Assembly: GCA_002477475.1 (NCBI GenBank)
Contig: DLPX01000053.1
Coordinates: 1 to 8,703, forward strand
DNA from: Proteobacteria bacterium UBA7447
GTDB lineage: Bacteria; Pseudomonadota; Gammaproteobacteria; Arenicellales; UBA868
Direction: 5' to 3'
DNA length: 8,703 nucleotides
Each line of letters opens with the position of its first letter. The first letter of the stretch is position 1. The notes beneath the pieces were generated by a model. It saw nothing but the letters and a program-made list of their open reading frames with translations, was not told the DNA's origin and made no database searches. Made by a program: the position numbers and the translations under genes. This document shows positions 1 to 5,145 of the stretch, piece after piece.

Positions 1-3
1 CTT

Positions 4-510
4 ATGACAACGCGTTTGTTTCGTATTCTGGCAATCAGCAGTGTGCTGTTGGCGACGCCGATCAAGGCTCCGGCAGCGGAAGGCACCGTCACATTCGAAA
101 TGCTTAAACCAGAAACTGCGCTCACGGCCGCTCAGGCAGCGCTTGAGCGCTGTCGTGAGGAAGGCTTTCAGGCAACCATTGCCGTCGTGGACAGATTTGG
201 CGGCGTGCAAGTCGTCCTGCGTGATCAGCTCGCGAGCCCACGCACGGTTCGCACCGCTATCGGAAAAGCCAAAACGGCCGTCGGGTTCAGAACCAACACC
301 ACGGAGCTGGTTTCAGTAACAGATCACGGCGAGCCCGCATCGGGCTTACGCAACCTGCCTGGTATGGTGATGGTCGGCGGCGGCGTGATTATCGAAGCCG
401 CTGGGTCGCTGGTTGGCGGCATTGGCGTTTCGGGCGCACCAGGTGGCGACATGGATGACCTGTGTGCATTTGCGGGGATCGACGCCATCGAGGACGAACT
501 GGAATTTTAG
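4..510 (+). CDS. Exported HbpS/GlcG-family (haem-degrading/cofactor-binding fold) protein
   Basis: The 168-residue protein starts with a signal peptide: Arg4, a hydrophobic stretch at about residues 5-20, and an Ala-Pro-Ala-Ala cleavage region near 22-25. The rest matches the HbpS/GlcG family (Pfam HbpS-like). It has the central strand 'ATIAVVDRFGGVQVVLRD' (57-74), the helix containing 'AIGKAKTA' (85-92), and the glycine-rich C-terminal block 'VGGIGVSGAPGGDMDD' (137-152). Family members are small alpha/beta proteins. Streptomyces HbpS binds haem and senses redox stress, and others are of unknown function beside glycolate genes. A periplasmic role is inferred from the signal peptide. Only three bases precede the ATG, so the ribosome site is outside view and a longer start cannot be excluded, although the signal peptide supports this one. 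Ligand and substrate are unknown, and the neighbouring lipoprotein gives no clue. Confidence 0.85.
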   Translation: MTTRLFRILAISSVLLATPIKAPAAEGTVTFEMLKPETALTAAQAALERCREEGFQATIAVVDRFGGVQVVLRDQLASPRTVRTAIGKAKTAVGFRTNTTELVSVTDHGEPASGLRNLPGMVMVGGGVIIEAAGSLVGGIGVSGAPGGDMDDLCAFAGIDAIEDELEF

Positions 511-606
511 ATTCTGTGGTACCGGTGTGCCGGTTAGGTGATGGTCATCACGTTTCCATCCAAGGGCCTGGCCTAAATTTTTTATCACTTAAAGACAAAC
601 CAAACC

Positions 607-613
607 GGAGAGA
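607..613 (+). promoter_or_regulatory. Ribosome binding site of the lipoprotein gene
   Basis: GGAGAGA lies 7 bases before the ATG at 621. It fixes the start there, not at an in-frame upstream ATG at 462 whose added residues would precede the lipoprotein signal. An AT-rich stretch (571-600) just upstream is a plausible place for the promoter, but no clear -35/-10 pair is visible. Confidence 0.6.
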
Positions 614-620
614 TCATCCC

Positions 621-1097
621 ATGAAAACCAGAACCATAGGTGCAGTTGTGCTCGGCGCTTCACTGCTTATCGCAGGCTGCAGCACGGTTCCGACCAAACA
701 GGAACAGGGCGCGGCGGCTGGGGCAGTGATTGGCGGAGTCCTAGGGTCCGCACTGGGTGATGGACACTCCGACAAGGGCTGGGCCATCGCTCTAGGAATT
801 CTCTTCGGCGCAGTGATCGGAGATCAGATCGGCGCCCAGCTTGACGAGCGTGACCGGCTGCTGGCGGCGCAGAATCTTCAATACTCACTTGAATCTACCA
901 AGGATGGTGCGGTGACGACCTGGCAGAACCCCAACTCCGGCAATGGCGGCGCAGCAACCCCCACCGCGACCGTCGTGAAATCAGACGGCACACCCTGCCG
1001 TGAATTCACGACAGAAATTCAGGTCGGCGGCGAAACCCAGCAGGGTTACGGTTCGGCCTGCCGCCAGGCAGACGGCAGCTGGAAAATTCAGAGTTAA
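621..1097 (+). CDS. Glycine-zipper outer-membrane lipoprotein (17 kDa surface antigen / RT0821-Lpp0805 type)
   Basis: The 158-residue product has a type II signal peptide with lipobox 'LIAGC', so Cys20 would be lipidated and anchor the protein in a membrane, most likely the outer membrane. Residues 30-46 and 59-71 form glycine-zipper segments ('GAAAGAVIGGVLGSALG', then 'GILFGAVIGDQIG'), as in the Rickettsia 17 kDa antigen and the glycine-zipper 2TM family. The C-terminal domain contains 'CREF' (126-129) and 'YGSACRQADGSWKI' (143-156), the paired-Cys signature of RT0821/Lpp0805 family surface proteins. Cys126 and Cys147 may form a disulfide. The start at 621 is chosen for its ribosome site and lipobox. 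The gene lies 110 bases after the HbpS-like gene and converges on the glycosyltransferase. Function is unknown; related proteins are linked to envelope integrity. Confidence 0.85.
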   Translation: MKTRTIGAVVLGASLLIAGCSTVPTKQEQGAAAGAVIGGVLGSALGDGHSDKGWAIALGILFGAVIGDQIGAQLDERDRLLAAQNLQYSLESTKDGAVTTWQNPNSGNGGAATPTATVVKSDGTPCREFTTEIQVGGETQQGYGSACRQADGSWKIQS

Positions 1098-1122
1098 GAC
1101 CCCGGACAGGCAGGTTGCCAAC

Positions 1123-1156
1123 AACGGGTCGGACCAAGAGGCACGGCCGACCCGTT
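1123..1156. terminator. Hairpin between convergent genes, probably a shared terminator
   Basis: AACGGGTCGG (1123-1132) and CCGACCCGTT (1147-1156) form a perfect 10-bp inverted repeat with a 14-base loop. It sits in the 58-base gap between the lipoprotein stop (1097) and the glycosyltransferase stop (1156, minus strand), where it could end transcripts from both sides. Neither side has a strong T run, so it may be a weak or Rho-assisted terminator, or an mRNA 3'-end stabiliser. Confidence 0.55.
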
Positions 1157-1863
1157 CAGTCCCTGATCAGGTTGTAGCGAAGAATGCACCAGATCGCACG
1201 AAGACCGTCTTTCCATCCGATCTTTTTGCCTTCCTCGTAGGTGCGCCCCGCGTAACTGATCCCCACCTCGAAAATCTTGAGTCGACTGCCGTCCGGTTTG
1301 CGGTACCGGGCAAGTCGCGCGGTCACCTCCGGCTCAAACCCAAAGCGGTCCTCGCGCAGAGGCAGGCTCTGAATGATCTCACGGCGAAACAACTTGTAGC
1401 ACACTTCCATGTCGGTGAGATTAAGGTTACTCATCATGTTGGACAGCATTGTGAGCACCCGGTTTCCCACCGAGTGCCAAAAATAAAGCACCCGATGAGA
1501 ATCACCTCCCGCAAAACGCGAGCCGTAGACGACATCCGCCTCAAGATTTTCGATGGGCGCAAGCAGCCTCGGGTAATCCCCTGGGTCATATTCAAGGTCG
1601 GCATCCTGAACCAGCACTACATCACCGGTCGCTGCGGCAAACCCGGAACGCAAGGCGGCGCCCTTGCCCTGGTTGACTTCATGGAGCACTGCCTTAATCC
1701 CCTCGGTCGCGGCGAGGGTCTGCACCACTTCGCGACTGCCATCAGAGGAGCAGTCATCCACCAGGATGATCTCGGTCGAAACGGGTACGCTCTTCACACG
1801 CTCAACAATGTTGGCGAGCGTGCCAATCTCGTTGTACACAGGAATGACAACGCTGATGATCAT
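1156..1863 (-). CDS. Family 2 glycosyltransferase, DPM/DPG-synthase-like (polyprenyl-phosphate sugar transferase)
   Basis: The 235-residue protein has the full GT-A set: 'VVIPVYNE' (5-12), 'LVDDCSSDGS' (34-43), 'NQGKGAALRSGF' (64-75), the metal/nucleotide 'QDADLEYDP' (86-94, DXD-type Asp87/Asp89), 'DMEVCYKLFRRE' (151-162), 'FGFEPEVTARLAR' (174-186) and 'YAGRTYEEGKKIGWKDG' (204-220). These are hallmarks of dolichyl- or undecaprenyl-phosphate mannose/glucose synthase-like enzymes, which move a sugar from a nucleotide donor to a membrane polyprenyl phosphate or similar acceptor. No transmembrane segment is present, so it should act at the cytoplasmic membrane face. The start at 1863 is preferred because family members begin with M-I-x-x-V-V-I-P. 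The frame stays open to 2022, but the added 53 residues look unlike the family. No strong ribosome site is visible, which leaves the start somewhat uncertain. The gene is divergent from the pilus operon; donor and acceptor are unknown. Confidence 0.88.
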   Translation of the reverse strand: MIISVVIPVYNEIGTLANIVERVKSVPVSTEIILVDDCSSDGSREVVQTLAATEGIKAVLHEVNQGKGAALRSGFAAATGDVVLVQDADLEYDPGDYPRLLAPIENLEADVVYGSRFAGGDSHRVLYFWHSVGNRVLTMLSNMMSNLNLTDMEVCYKLFRREIIQSLPLREDRFGFEPEVTARLARYRKPDGSRLKIFEVGISYAGRTYEEGKKIGWKDGLRAIWCILRYNLIRD

Positions 1864-1906
1864 GCAGGCGGGTTCGGGCGGAAACGGGCCCTTTATTTTG
1901 CCATTA

Positions 1907-1934
1907 ATCCTATTGAATTGACGAAGCCTTTCAA
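1907..1934 (-). promoter_or_regulatory. Candidate sigma70 promoter for the glycosyltransferase gene
   Basis: Read on the minus strand, TTGAAA (1934-1929) and TAGGAT (1912-1907) are separated by 16 bases and lie about 44 bases upstream of the chosen start at 1863. The -35 matches 5 of 6 consensus bases and the -10 matches 4 of 6. A transcript starting near 1900 fits the 1863 start and not the 2022 start. Found by eye only. Confidence 0.3.
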
Positions 1935-1997
1935 AACCTTTGTCGCCGGACAATCTCCACACGCCACTACGGCGAATCCCTTGTGGCAGACTTATGT

Positions 1998-2003
1998 GAG
2001 GAG
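1998..2003 (+). promoter_or_regulatory. Ribosome binding site of fimT
   Basis: GAGGAG lies 12 bases before ATG 2016, longer than optimal spacing. A second in-frame ATG at 2034 has only AAGG (2021-2024) nine bases upstream. The stronger GAGGAG favours 2016 but does not exclude 2034, which would give a prepilin leader of 20 instead of 26 residues. Confidence 0.5.
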
Positions 2004-2015
2004 ATTTTTTAGACC

Positions 2016-2627
2016 ATGCCAAGGTTGAACTTCATGGGGCCCAAGAAAGTCAAACTGGTTTCATTTTTCGGTCGCCCTGTTTACGCGTCGGGATTTACCC
2101 TGATCGAACTGATGGTGACGATCGCCATCATCGGCCTCGTGGCGCTCTTTGGCATTCCGGCTTTTGGTGACTTTGTTCTCAACAACCGAATTCGCGGCCA
2201 GACAAGCGATTTTGTTGGGCAACTCACCTACGCGCGTGCAGAAGCCATGCGCACTGCAACCCGCGTGACCGTTTGCCCGGGTACGTCGAGCGGCTGTTCC
2301 GGCACCCAGTGGGAGAGCGGCTGGGTGGTATTCAACGATACCAACGCCAATGCCGCAGTCGATAGTGGCGAAACGGTGATCGGGATCGGGGCAGCACTTG
2401 ACGGGGGCAATACCCTGAGATCTGCTGCCTTCACGACCTATATCTCTTTTCGGCATGACGGCAGCTCAACGAATATTGCAGGCAGCGGACTCGCGGGCTC
2501 TTTTGCACTCTGCGACAGTCGGGGATACGGTGACAAAGCACAGGCGATTGCTGTGAGCGCCAGCGGGCGAGTGAAGGCACTTCCCGCCAATGCTGTCGGA
2601 TCAGGAATGAGCGACTGCGGTACATGA
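2016..2627 (+). CDS. fimT: Minor type IV pilin of the FimT/FimU (GspH) family
   Basis: The 203-residue product has a prepilin site G26|F27 ('GFTLIELMVTIAIIG') with the expected Glu at mature position +5, followed by a hydrophobic helix of about 20 residues. The C-terminal half is GspH/FimT-like: 'GWVVFNDTNANAAVDSGET' (102-120), 'ISFRHDG' (143-149), 'FALCDSRG' (163-170) and 'IAVSASGRVKA' (178-188). It is the first gene of the operon and should be cleaved by PilD and join the pilus tip complex with PilV, PilW, PilX, PilE and PilY1. FimU of Pseudomonas primes assembly, whereas FimT of Legionella binds DNA through a C-terminal GRxR motif; here the equivalent reads G-R-V-K, so the assignment between the two is open. 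Its stop overlaps the pilV start (ATGA at 2624). The 26-residue leader is long. Confidence 0.9.
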   Translation: MPRLNFMGPKKVKLVSFFGRPVYASGFTLIELMVTIAIIGLVALFGIPAFGDFVLNNRIRGQTSDFVGQLTYARAEAMRTATRVTVCPGTSSGCSGTQWESGWVVFNDTNANAAVDSGETVIGIGAALDGGNTLRSAAFTTYISFRHDGSSTNIAGSGLAGSFALCDSRGYGDKAQAIAVSASGRVKALPANAVGSGMSDCGT

Positions 2628-3067
2628 AAACGAAAAACAGCCGAGGTTTCACACTGCTCGAGGTGTTGATCGCCCTGGTCGTTTTCTCCTTTGGCCTGCT
2701 GGCTCTCGCCGCGCTGATGGCCAAGGGCCTTCAGTACAACACGAGCGCGCTGCACCGATCCTACGCCTCCAGTCAGGCCTACGATATGGCCGATCGGATG
2801 CGGGCCAACCGCTTGGGGATCGACGCTGGAAACTACGAGTTGGTTTCCGGAGCAGGGAGCGATCCAGGCTGTATCACCAGTGGCTGTAATCCCGCACAGA
2901 TGGCGCAATACGACGGCTGGGCGTGGAACAGCATGAACGCGGCCGTACTCCCAAGCGGCAGCGGCACGGTCGCCAAATCCGGCACCACCTATACCATCAC
3001 CCTCACCTGGGACGATGACCGCGATGGCAGTGCGGACGACAGTTTTGTCTTTGAGTTCCAGCCATGA
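2624..3067 (+). CDS. pilV: Minor type IV pilin PilV
   Basis: The 147-residue prepilin has a short leader cleaved at G8|F9 ('RGFTLLEVLIALVVFSFG') with Glu at +5. The family signature follows: 'GLLALAALMAKGLQYN' (24-39) and 'AYDMADRMRANRLG' (52-65), the DRMRAN block that marks PilV. Cys83 and Cys88 may pair. The C-terminal strand is 'TYTITLTWDDDRDGSADD' (122-139), ending in an acidic loop. PilV is a tip-complex minor pilin that links PilX/PilW to FimU and the major pilin in the Pseudomonas model. Start and stop overlap both neighbours by four bases (ATGA at 2624 and at 3064), and no good ribosome site is present, so translation is probably coupled to fimT. Confidence 0.93.
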   Translation: MKTKNSRGFTLLEVLIALVVFSFGLLALAALMAKGLQYNTSALHRSYASSQAYDMADRMRANRLGIDAGNYELVSGAGSDPGCITSGCNPAQMAQYDGWAWNSMNAAVLPSGSGTVAKSGTTYTITLTWDDDRDGSADDSFVFEFQP

Positions 3068-4098
3068 CACAACAAAACCGCACAGACTCCCACTGCAAAG
3101 GCAATCGGGCTCTTCACCGACAACACGGCGTCACGCTGGTCGAGTTGATGATTGCTCTTGCCATCGGACTGTTGGTGACGGTGGCCATGCTCAAGGTTTA
3201 CGTCGACGCCAGCCGCATGTACCGCTTCAACGAGGGTCTTGCCCGTGTTCAGGAAAACGGACGATTTGGGCTTGAATTCCTCCGCCGCGATGCCCGGGTA
3301 GCAGGCTTCTGGGGCTGTTACAGTGACGCCACGCTGACCAACGGCGTCTCGGCAACGAGCAACGCCTATATCAATGTTGACGCCGGACACATAACCGGCA
3401 CATCCGACGATGGGCTGAACAGTTCGGACAGCATCACTTTTCGCAGTGCGACTGGCAGCGGGGCTCTGGTCACCTCCGGCATGTCAGGCACAGGCGGTAA
3501 TGTTACTGTTGAAAGTGTCGGCGCCCTATCAACAAACACGGCAGTTCTCATCAGCGACTGTGAAGATGGAGATCTCTTTCAGGTCACCGGCATCGCTGGT
3601 ACAGCCCTCGCCCACGCAGCAGGTGCAAATGCCAATGTCTCACCCAACCTCAACAAGGCTTACGCCGCTGGCTCTCGGGTCTATGAAGCCAGGGAGGCGA
3701 CCTTCTGCATCGCTCCGGGCGCTGATCCGGCACAGCCCGCGCTGCGACGTCTCGTTAATCCCACGCCCGGACAGACTTGTGCGAGCAACGGTGATGAACT
3801 ACTCGAGGGGATCGAAAATATGCAGATTCTTTACGGTGAAGACACGGATGCTGACGCCGATGGCGCCAACGGAGATGGGACTGCCAACCGCTATGTCACC
3901 TTTGGCGCCTCGGGTCTTGATATTGATCGCATCGTGAGCGTTCGAATCTCGCTGCTCGCGCGTTCAATCAATAACAATCTGACAACAGAACCCGCGCCTT
4001 ATACCTTCAACGGAAGCTCGGTCACACCGGGGAGCACCGACAAATACCTGCGCAAGGTCTTTACTACGACCGTCACACTGCGCAATAAAGCAGGATAA
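3064..4098 (+). CDS. pilW: Minor type IV pilin PilW
   Basis: The 344-residue protein is the longest minor pilin here, as usual for PilW. The prepilin site is G22|V23 ('HGVTLVELMIALAIG') with Glu at +5; Val replaces the common Phe at +1. Family blocks are 'VQENGRFGLEFLRRDARVAGFWGC' (split as 62-72 and 73-85) and 'EGIENMQILYGEDTDADADG' (248-267), then 'RYVTF' and 'VRISLLARS' (293-301). The acidic run at 260-271 (Asp260, 262, 264, 266, 271) resembles a calcium loop. PilW is expected in the priming tip complex with PilV, PilX and PilY1. It overlaps pilV by four bases, and pilX starts 11 bases after its stop. Confidence 0.93.
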   Translation: MTQQNRTDSHCKGNRALHRQHGVTLVELMIALAIGLLVTVAMLKVYVDASRMYRFNEGLARVQENGRFGLEFLRRDARVAGFWGCYSDATLTNGVSATSNAYINVDAGHITGTSDDGLNSSDSITFRSATGSGALVTSGMSGTGGNVTVESVGALSTNTAVLISDCEDGDLFQVTGIAGTALAHAAGANANVSPNLNKAYAAGSRVYEAREATFCIAPGADPAQPALRRLVNPTPGQTCASNGDELLEGIENMQILYGEDTDADADGANGDGTANRYVTFGASGLDIDRIVSVRISLLARSINNNLTTEPAPYTFNGSSVTPGSTDKYLRKVFTTTVTLRNKAG

Positions 4099-4109
4099 GA
4101 TGTGTCTCC

Positions 4110-4652
4110 ATGAAAGCAAGTATTCCCGATAAAAATACCCAACGAGGCTGGGTTTTGGTGATCGGCCTGGTGGTGCTGGTCATGCTGACCCTTATTGCCA
4201 TGGCGCTGATGCGGACTACTCTGCTCGAAGAAAAAATGGCAGGTGCAAGCCGCGACATCAACCTCTCTTTTGAGGCGGCCGAGGCGGGCTTGCGTGGAGC
4301 AGAAGCTTTTATCGAAAGTCAGGCGGATGACAGTGCTTTCACTGCGACAGGCTCAGGCCTCTATGCACAGGGAACAGCAGCCGGTAATCTGGAGCCAGCA
4401 CCCTTTGGCACCAATTGGGTCAATGACAACTCCAAGGTCTTATCGAGCACGCCAACCGGCGTAACCAGCGCGCCACGGTATATGATCAAGAAAGTCGGCG
4501 AAAGCGGCGGCGAAGGCTCTCTCAATATCGGCGGCTATGGCGAAACCGACCTCACTCAAAAATCAGTGATCTACCGCATCACCGCACGGGGCACTGGCGG
4601 CAGCGACAGCACCCAAACTATTTTGCGCAGTCACTATGCGAGGGCCTACTGA
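4110..4652 (+). CDS. pilX: Minor type IV pilin PilX
   Basis: The 180-residue protein matches the PilX N-terminal domain. A probable prepilin site G13|W14 ('QRGWVLVIGL') precedes a hydrophobic helix, then the signature 'MRTTLLEEKMAGASRDINLS' (34-53) and 'FEAAEAGLRGAEAFIES' (54-70). The C-terminus 'VIYRITARGTGGSDSTQTIL' (153-172) is also typical. Mature position +5 is Ile18, not Glu, and +1 is Trp. Loss of Glu+5 is a trait shared with the GspK-like pseudopilin that caps type II secretion pseudopili, which fits a role at the extreme tip next to PilY1. Only a weak ribosome site (AGGA at 4092-4095, within the pilW end) is visible, so coupling to pilW is likely. Confidence 0.9.
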   Translation: MKASIPDKNTQRGWVLVIGLVVLVMLTLIAMALMRTTLLEEKMAGASRDINLSFEAAEAGLRGAEAFIESQADDSAFTATGSGLYAQGTAAGNLEPAPFGTNWVNDNSKVLSSTPTGVTSAPRYMIKKVGESGGEGSLNIGGYGETDLTQKSVIYRITARGTGGSDSTQTILRSHYARAY

Positions 4653-4680
4653 TCCTAAGCATTGGGCCAGGTCCAGGTAT

Positions 4681-5145
4681 ATGAAGCGACTGATCATCTC
4701 TGTTACGGTCTGCCTGTTCTGCGCCAGCGTCAGCTGGTCACAATCGGGTACTCCAGGGCGCGTTACCGTCACTGCGGCGCGTATCGGCGCGAATCTGCTG
4801 CTGACTGCGGAGATTCCCGCTGTCGCGGTGGCTGAGACGGCCAGCGCTGCCAATACCCGACTCCAAACGTTAAGCGTCGCGCTGCGTGACGTATCGCGCG
4901 CATTTGTGCTTCCTGAAGCTGCGGGCTGCGAAGTCAATGAAGCCGATGTGATCCGGCATTTCGGTAATGCAGACACCGGAGCGGGAATCAGCGCCGGATG
5001 GGAATTCACCTGCGCCAATCCGAATGAAGTTCAGGGGGTCGGGATCACTCTTTTCTCCCTTCTGGACATTGAATCAGTAGACGCGCTTACGTTCCCCGGA
5101 GGGCAACGTGTAATCTTTGCCAACAACCCGGTGCTGGCACTGTGA
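4681..5145 (+). CDS. Exported DUF2796/ZrgA-like small protein in the pilus operon
   Basis: The 154-residue product begins with a clear signal peptide (Lys2, Arg3, hydrophobic 4-16, cleavage near Ser20|Gln21). The body reads like the DUF2796 (ZrgA) family: a strand pair ending 'LLLTAEIPAVAV' (39-50), a helix 'LQTLSVALRDVSRAF' (61-75), then 'VLPEAAGCEVNEADV' (76-90), 'WEFTCANPNEVQGV' (107-120), 'ITLFSLL' (122-128) and a C-terminal strand 'GGQRVIFANNPVLAL'. Cys83 and Cys111 sit at the two family cysteine positions and may form a disulfide. ZrgA proteins assist ZnuABC zinc uptake and carry His-rich stretches; this one has a single His (93) and no such stretch, so metal binding is doubtful. The signal peptide supports the 4681 start over ATG 4636. 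It lies 28 bases after pilX, and its TGA shares a base with the pilY1 ATG. The family call is by eye; a role as a PilY1 or tip-complex partner is inference. Confidence 0.8.
   Translation: MKRLIISVTVCLFCASVSWSQSGTPGRVTVTAARIGANLLLTAEIPAVAVAETASAANTRLQTLSVALRDVSRAFVLPEAAGCEVNEADVIRHFGNADTGAGISAGWEFTCANPNEVQGVGITLFSLLDIESVDALTFPGGQRVIFANNPVLAL

Noticed and set aside
521..551. Short inverted repeats after the HbpS-like gene: ACCGG-TGTG-CCGGT (521-534) and GTGATG-GT-CATCAC (538-551)
   Set aside because: Stems are only 5-6 bp, one with a two-base centre, and no T run follows. They could weakly attenuate transcription but do not support a terminator call.
1000..2028. Long open frame (342 codons) on the plus strand antisense to the glycosyltransferase
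   Set aside because: Its translation has no recognisable domain and is rich in His/Arg/Lys with low-complexity composition, while the opposite strand encodes a full set of glycosyltransferase motifs. It is a GC-driven shadow frame.
2091..2137. Near-repeat between the fimT and pilE N-terminal coding segments (2091-2137 versus 8243-8289)
   Set aside because: Shared bases reflect the conserved prepilin N-terminal helix and not a recent duplication or recombination repeat.
2438..3070. 210-codon minus-strand open frame opposite fimT and pilV
   Set aside because: It runs across two overlapping, well-identified pilin genes and its translation shows no domain; shadow frame.
5142..5144. GTG start for pilY1 one codon upstream of the ATG
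   Set aside because: Possible, but the adjacent ATG overlapping the upstream TGA is the common coupling arrangement; the difference is one residue.
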